Source of the DNA: Halopseudomonas sabulinigri
GTDB lineage: Bacteria; Pseudomonadota; Gammaproteobacteria; Pseudomonadales; Pseudomonadaceae
Reading direction: 5' to 3'
Length of the DNA stretch: 64,000 nucleotides
Assembly: GCF_900105255.1 (NCBI RefSeq)
Contig: NZ_LT629763.1
Location: 2,666,001 to 2,730,000, forward strand
Part shown: positions 60,800 to 64,000 of the stretch, piece after piece
How positions within the stretch are numbered: the stretch's first letter is position 1
Layout: each line of letters begins with the position of its first letter
Made by a program: the position numbers and the translations under genes
The notes under the pieces: generated by a model
Told to the model about the DNA's origin: nothing
Seen by the model: only the letters and a program-made list of their open reading frames with translations
Database searches by the model: none

Positions 60800-62376
60800 T
60801 GGCCAAGCAAGCTTCACTGACGCAATCGATGTCTGGCCTGCACACCTGGGCGGGGCTGATCCTCGGCTGGCTGCTGTTTGCCATCTTCCTCACCGGCACC
60901 CTGGCGGTATTCGACAAGGAGCTGAACTGGTGGATGCAGCCCGAGTTGCGTGACAGCGGGCTGGATCAGGCCAGCGCCGTGCAGGTGGCCGAAGACTGGC
61001 TGCGGGCGAAGCATGCCGGCGCCAGTGCCTGGAACATCAGCCTGCCGACCGAACGCGGCCCGTCCCTGAGTGTCTCGGCAGGGGAACAGCGGCGCGGTCA
61101 GCGCACGGTTGTTGACCCGCTCAGTGGCGAGGTCGTAACGCCGCGCGAGACGTTGGGTGGCAACTTCTTCTTCCACTTTCACTACACCCTGCACATGCCG
61201 CGCAGTGTCGGCATCTGGGTGGTTGGCTTTGCCGCCATGGCGATGCTGGTCACGCTCATCAGCGGCATCATCATCCACAAGAAAATCTTCAAGGATTTCT
61301 TTACCTTCCGCCCGGCCAAGGGGCAGCGCAGCTGGCTGGATGGTCACAACGCCAGCGCCGTATTGCTGCTGCCGTTTCATCTGATGATTACCTACACCGG
61401 GCTGGCAATCTTCTTTCTGATCTACATGCCGGCCGCGGCAGACGCGCTCTACGGCGGTGATCGGCAGGCGCTGTTCAGCGAGCTGCGCGGCGGGGGTGAG
61501 CAACAGGAGCGGGGCGTTCGGCCCGGTGAAGGTGGCCGCGCTGTACGTGACCAGGCGCCAGCCGCGAGCATGCTGCCGCTGGCGTCCTTTATCGAGCGCG
61601 GTGAAGCCTATTACGGCACCGGCATGTTGGGCTCGCTATCGGTCACTAACCCGGATCGCGCCAATGCCCGCGTAGAAGTGCGCCCCGTACTGGGCAGCCG
61701 GCTGGAGCTGACCAAGGGCGAGTCGCTGAGCTTCAATGCGCTGACCGGCGAGCCACTCGGTACACCCACGCCGACCCGGGCTACGCTGCTCACGCAGAAG
61801 GTCATGGCGGGGCTGCATTTTGCCCAGTTTGGTGGCTATGCCATGCGCTGGATCTACTTTATCTGCGGTCTGATCAGCTGCGCGATGATCGCCAGCGGGC
61901 TGGTGCTCTATACCGTAAAACGCCGCCGACAGGCGAAGACGCAAACCACCTGGCTGCGTCAGGCGGAGTGGCTGAACGTAGCGGTGGTCAGTGGCGTGAT
62001 GCTGGCCTGTACCGCCCTGTTGTGGGGGAACCGCCTGCTGCCGGTGACCTTGGGTGAGCGCGAGACCTGGGAGCTGCGGGTGTTCTTTGGTAGCTGGCTG
62101 CTGGCGCTGCTGCATGCACGCGTGCGCCCGCCACTGCCGGCCTGGACCGAACAGCTGGCGCTGACAGGACTGTTGTTGCTGGCGTTGCCCTTGCTTGATC
62201 TGCTCTGCACGCGGGAATCGCTGGATAGCCTGCGCCTCGGCGTAGACGCCGGCGCGGCCGCCCTGGGGGCGACGCTGCTGTGGGCGAGCTTCCGCGTGGC
62301 CTCACGCCCGGTAGTGGATACCACCACGGCTCGGCGCGGCAATGCCCGGGCGGCGGCCAGGGGCGTCACGCCATGA
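60799..62376 (+). CDS. PepSY-associated membrane protein of siderophore uptake
   Basis: A 525-residue inner-membrane protein with TMs near residues 18-38, 130-160, 185-210, 345-375 and a C-terminal set. HTWAGLILGWLLFAIFLTGTLAVFD is the typical PepSY_TM start, and the His pairs in FFFHFHYTLHM and HLMITYTG recall haem-binding ferric-siderophore reductases such as FoxB/PiuB relatives. An extra Gly/Arg-rich insert lies near 230-250. It overlaps both neighbours by 1-4 bases. Confidence 0.87.
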   Translation: MAKQASLTQSMSGLHTWAGLILGWLLFAIFLTGTLAVFDKELNWWMQPELRDSGLDQASAVQVAEDWLRAKHAGASAWNISLPTERGPSLSVSAGEQRRGQRTVVDPLSGEVVTPRETLGGNFFFHFHYTLHMPRSVGIWVVGFAAMAMLVTLISGIIIHKKIFKDFFTFRPAKGQRSWLDGHNASAVLLLPFHLMITYTGLAIFFLIYMPAAADALYGGDRQALFSELRGGGEQQERGVRPGEGGRAVRDQAPAASMLPLASFIERGEAYYGTGMLGSLSVTNPDRANARVEVRPVLGSRLELTKGESLSFNALTGEPLGTPTPTRATLLTQKVMAGLHFAQFGGYAMRWIYFICGLISCAMIASGLVLYTVKRRRQAKTQTTWLRQAEWLNVAVVSGVMLACTALLWGNRLLPVTLGERETWELRVFFGSWLLALLHARVRPPLPAWTEQLALTGLLLLALPLLDLLCTRESLDSLRLGVDAGAAALGATLLWASFRVASRPVVDTTTARRGNARAAARGVTP

Positions 62377-62708
62377 GCCTGAGTCTGCTTGGCCTCGCCC
62401 TGGCGCTTACCTACAGCGGCATGCTCGCCTTATGTCTGGCCATGGAGCGGCACTGGAAGCAGCTTGCCGCCGGCTGGCCGGCCAGTTGGCGCCGTGCCTG
62501 TCGGCCACTGGGCTGTCTGTTGCTGTTGCTCGCCTGCTATCTGATGAGGCAGCTATGGCCGCCGGCCATGGCCTGGGTAGCCTGGCTAGGTTTGATGTCG
62601 CTGAGCGGCGCCAGCCTGCTGTTCCTGCTGCCCTACGCACCCCGCCTGGTGCTCGGGCTACCGCTGTTAGCCGCGCTGCTAGCGGGGTTGAGTACACTCT
62701 GGTCGTGA
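62373..62708 (+). CDS. DUF3325 membrane protein
   Basis: A 111-residue protein with three to four membrane segments (LLGLALALTYSGMLALCLAMERH at the start). DUF3325 genes commonly end DUF3649-PepSY-DUF3325 sets in iron-uptake loci. The frame is open to 62280, but ATG 62373 overlaps the PepSY stop (ATGA). Confidence 0.83.
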   Translation: MSLSLLGLALALTYSGMLALCLAMERHWKQLAAGWPASWRRACRPLGCLLLLLACYLMRQLWPPAMAWVAWLGLMSLSGASLLFLLPYAPRLVLGLPLLAALLAGLSTLWS

Positions 62709-62805
62709 CCGGTGAGTGGTGCCTTAGCCTGGCCGGTTGAACCTGGCCGCTGAGGTCGCCAGCACCTTTGGTCATGCGGTGGCTGGCCTTTGTGCGCGCG
62801 CCCTG

Positions 62806-62824
62806 TATAATGCGAATCGTTCAC
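62806..62824 (+). promoter_or_regulatory. Fur-like box overlapping a -10 element upstream of the second TonB receptor
   Basis: TATAATGCGAATCGTTCAC matches the Fur consensus at 13 of 19 positions, and its first six bases form a perfect -10 hexamer. It lies 69 bp upstream of the start codon. Confidence 0.6.
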
Positions 62825-62892
62825 ATTATTAATGATTCTGCTGTTGCGGTTTGGCCTCGGCTGAATCCGCACGCCATTCAGAGAGCCGCCCT

Positions 62893-64000
62893 ATGAGTCC
62901 TTCCCTCGTGTTCAAGCGCACCGCGCTGTCGCTTGCCCTGTCTTCCGTGTTTGTCAGTGCGCTGACCCAGGCGCAGGAAGTCGATGAGCAAACCACTGAT
63001 GCTGTCGAGCTGCCTTCCATGACCGTCAGCGCCAGCGCTGACGCCTCGGCCGATGGCCTGCCCCCGGCTTATGCTGGTGGCCAGGTGGCGGCGGGGTCGC
63101 GGGTGGGCATTCTGGGCAACCAGGACTACATGGAAACGCCCTTCACCACCACCAGTTACACGCAGACGCTGATTCAGGATCAGCAGGCTGCGAGTATTGG
63201 TGACGTGTTGTTGAACGACCCTGCGGTGCGGGTGGCGCGCGGCTTCGGTAACTTCCAGCAGGTGTATATGGTGCGCGGTCTGCCGATCTTCTCGGACGAT
63301 ATCAGCTATAACGGCCTTTACGGCCTGCTGCCACGCCAGTACATGGGCACCGAGTTTGTCGAGCGGGTTGAAGTGCTGCGCGGGGCCAATGCCTTTCTCA
63401 ATGGTGCTGCGCCGGGTGGCAGCGGCTTGGGTGGGGCGATCAACATCGTGCCCAAGCGCGCACCCAACGAGGACTTGAACGAGGTTACTGCGGGCGTACG
63501 CTCCGGCGGTCAGTACTACACCGCCGGTGACTTTGGCCGCCGGTTCGCCGACGATCGCATCGGTGTGCGCCTGAATATGGCGCGTCGCGATGGCGATGTG
63601 GCAGTGGATGGCGAGTCCGGCGAGCTGGGTCTGTTGGCGCTGGGCGCCGATTATCGCGGCGACAACCTGCGCATTTCCGCCGACCTGGGTTATCAGAACC
63701 ACGAGGTGGACGCTGGCCAGCCGAATATCACCATTGGTGCCGGCGTACCTGTGCCCTCCGCGCCTGACGCCGATAAAAGTGTGGCGCAGAGCTGGACCTA
63801 CTCCAACGCCGAGGACACCTTTGGCACCCTGCGCGCTGAATACGACTTCAACGACTACGTGACCGGCTGGCTGGCCGGCGGTGTGCGCACCAGCGAGGAA
63901 GAGGGCAACTTCGCCAATCCGACCGTTATCAATACTGCGGGCGACACCAACGCCTACCGCTTCTACAACGTGCGCGAAGACGAGGTAGTCACCGGCGACA
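62893..64000 (+). CDS. TonB-dependent siderophore receptor (3' truncated by window edge)
   Basis: The first 369 residues of an outer-membrane receptor. A signal peptide (about 1-28, ALSLALSSVFVSALTQAQ) is followed by a plug domain with METPFTTTSYTQTLI, IGDVLLNDPAVRVARGFGNFQQVYMVRGLP and VERVEVLRGANAFLNGAAPGGSGLGGAINIVPKR, the pattern of ferric-siderophore receptors of the FhuE/FoxA/FpvA branch. There is no clear N-terminal signalling domain. The start ATG 62893 follows GAGAG. The frame is open to the last base. Confidence 0.9.
   Translation, partial: MSPSLVFKRTALSLALSSVFVSALTQAQEVDEQTTDAVELPSMTVSASADASADGLPPAYAGGQVAAGSRVGILGNQDYMETPFTTTSYTQTLIQDQQAASIGDVLLNDPAVRVARGFGNFQQVYMVRGLPIFSDDISYNGLYGLLPRQYMGTEFVERVEVLRGANAFLNGAAPGGSGLGGAINIVPKRAPNEDLNEVTAGVRSGGQYYTAGDFGRRFADDRIGVRLNMARRDGDVAVDGESGELGLLALGADYRGDNLRISADLGYQNHEVDAGQPNITIGAGVPVPSAPDADKSVAQSWTYSNAEDTFGTLRAEYDFNDYVTGWLAGGVRTSEEEGNFANPTVINTAGDTNAYRFYNVREDEVVTGD

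Overview
The window looks like the chromosome of a member of the Pseudomonadaceae, close to its replication origin. The left part carries the classic pseudomonad block rnpA-yidD-yidC-mnmE ... mnmG-rsmG-parA-parB-atpIBEFHAGDC-glmU, all on the + strand and so pointing away from an oriC/dnaA/rpmH region that should lie just left of base 1. The divergent pycR/pycAB locus, the split pyruvate carboxylase, and the protein sequences themselves, which read very like Pseudomonas proteins, point the same way. A Halopseudomonas-like species is my best guess, but that is inference.

Region by region. 1-3.77 kb: RNase P protein, membrane insertion (YidD, YidC) and tRNA modification (MnmE). 3.77-11.2 kb: an all-minus-strand accessory block placed between mnmE and mnmG: arsenic resistance (arsR-arsC-arsH-acr3), a 14-TM MFS exporter, and a cytosine-use operon codB-pucR-codA preceded by a textbook sigma-54 promoter. 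11.4-11.75 kb: a cluster of DnaA boxes beside an AT-rich tract upstream of mnmG, resembling a replication origin. 11.9-25.2 kb: mnmG, rsmG, parAB, the complete F1Fo ATP synthase operon and glmU. Thirteen perfect copies of a heptamer lie just upstream of glmU. 25.3-31.8 kb: cyclopropane fatty acid synthase, a PilZ protein, small secreted proteins, a COG0523 GTPase with a perfect parS site just before it, a diguanylate cyclase and TrmO. 31.8-38.1 kb: a frameshifted alpha/beta hydrolase, a DUF3299 protein, and a two-gene phosphorelay (MHYT hybrid kinase plus HD-GYP response regulator).

38.3-47.6 kb: a TetR regulator divergent from an acyl-CoA dehydrogenase with a 16-bp palindrome between them, purEK, a beta carbonic anhydrase, and pycAB with the LysR gene pycR. 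47.7-51.9 kb: a small conserved protein, then glycerate catabolism (CdaR-type regulator, GntP permease, glycerate kinase). 51.9-56 kb: an animal-type haem peroxidase, a cold-shock/DUF1294 fusion and the ABC-F ATPase YbiT. 56.1-64 kb: iron uptake: a two-component pair, a catecholate-type TonB receptor behind a Fur-like box, DUF3649, a PepSY membrane protein and DUF3325, then a second TonB receptor that runs off the window, also behind a Fur-like box.

Three themes link the genes. Chromosome segregation is represented by parA, parB, parS and the DnaA-box cluster. Cyclic-di-GMP signalling is represented by the PilZ protein, the cyclase and the HD-GYP protein within about 8 kb. Central and nutrient metabolism includes cytosine nitrogen use, glycerate, pyruvate carboxylation with a bicarbonate-producing carbonic anhydrase next door, and iron. 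No rRNA, tRNA, insertion sequence, prophage or CRISPR array was seen.
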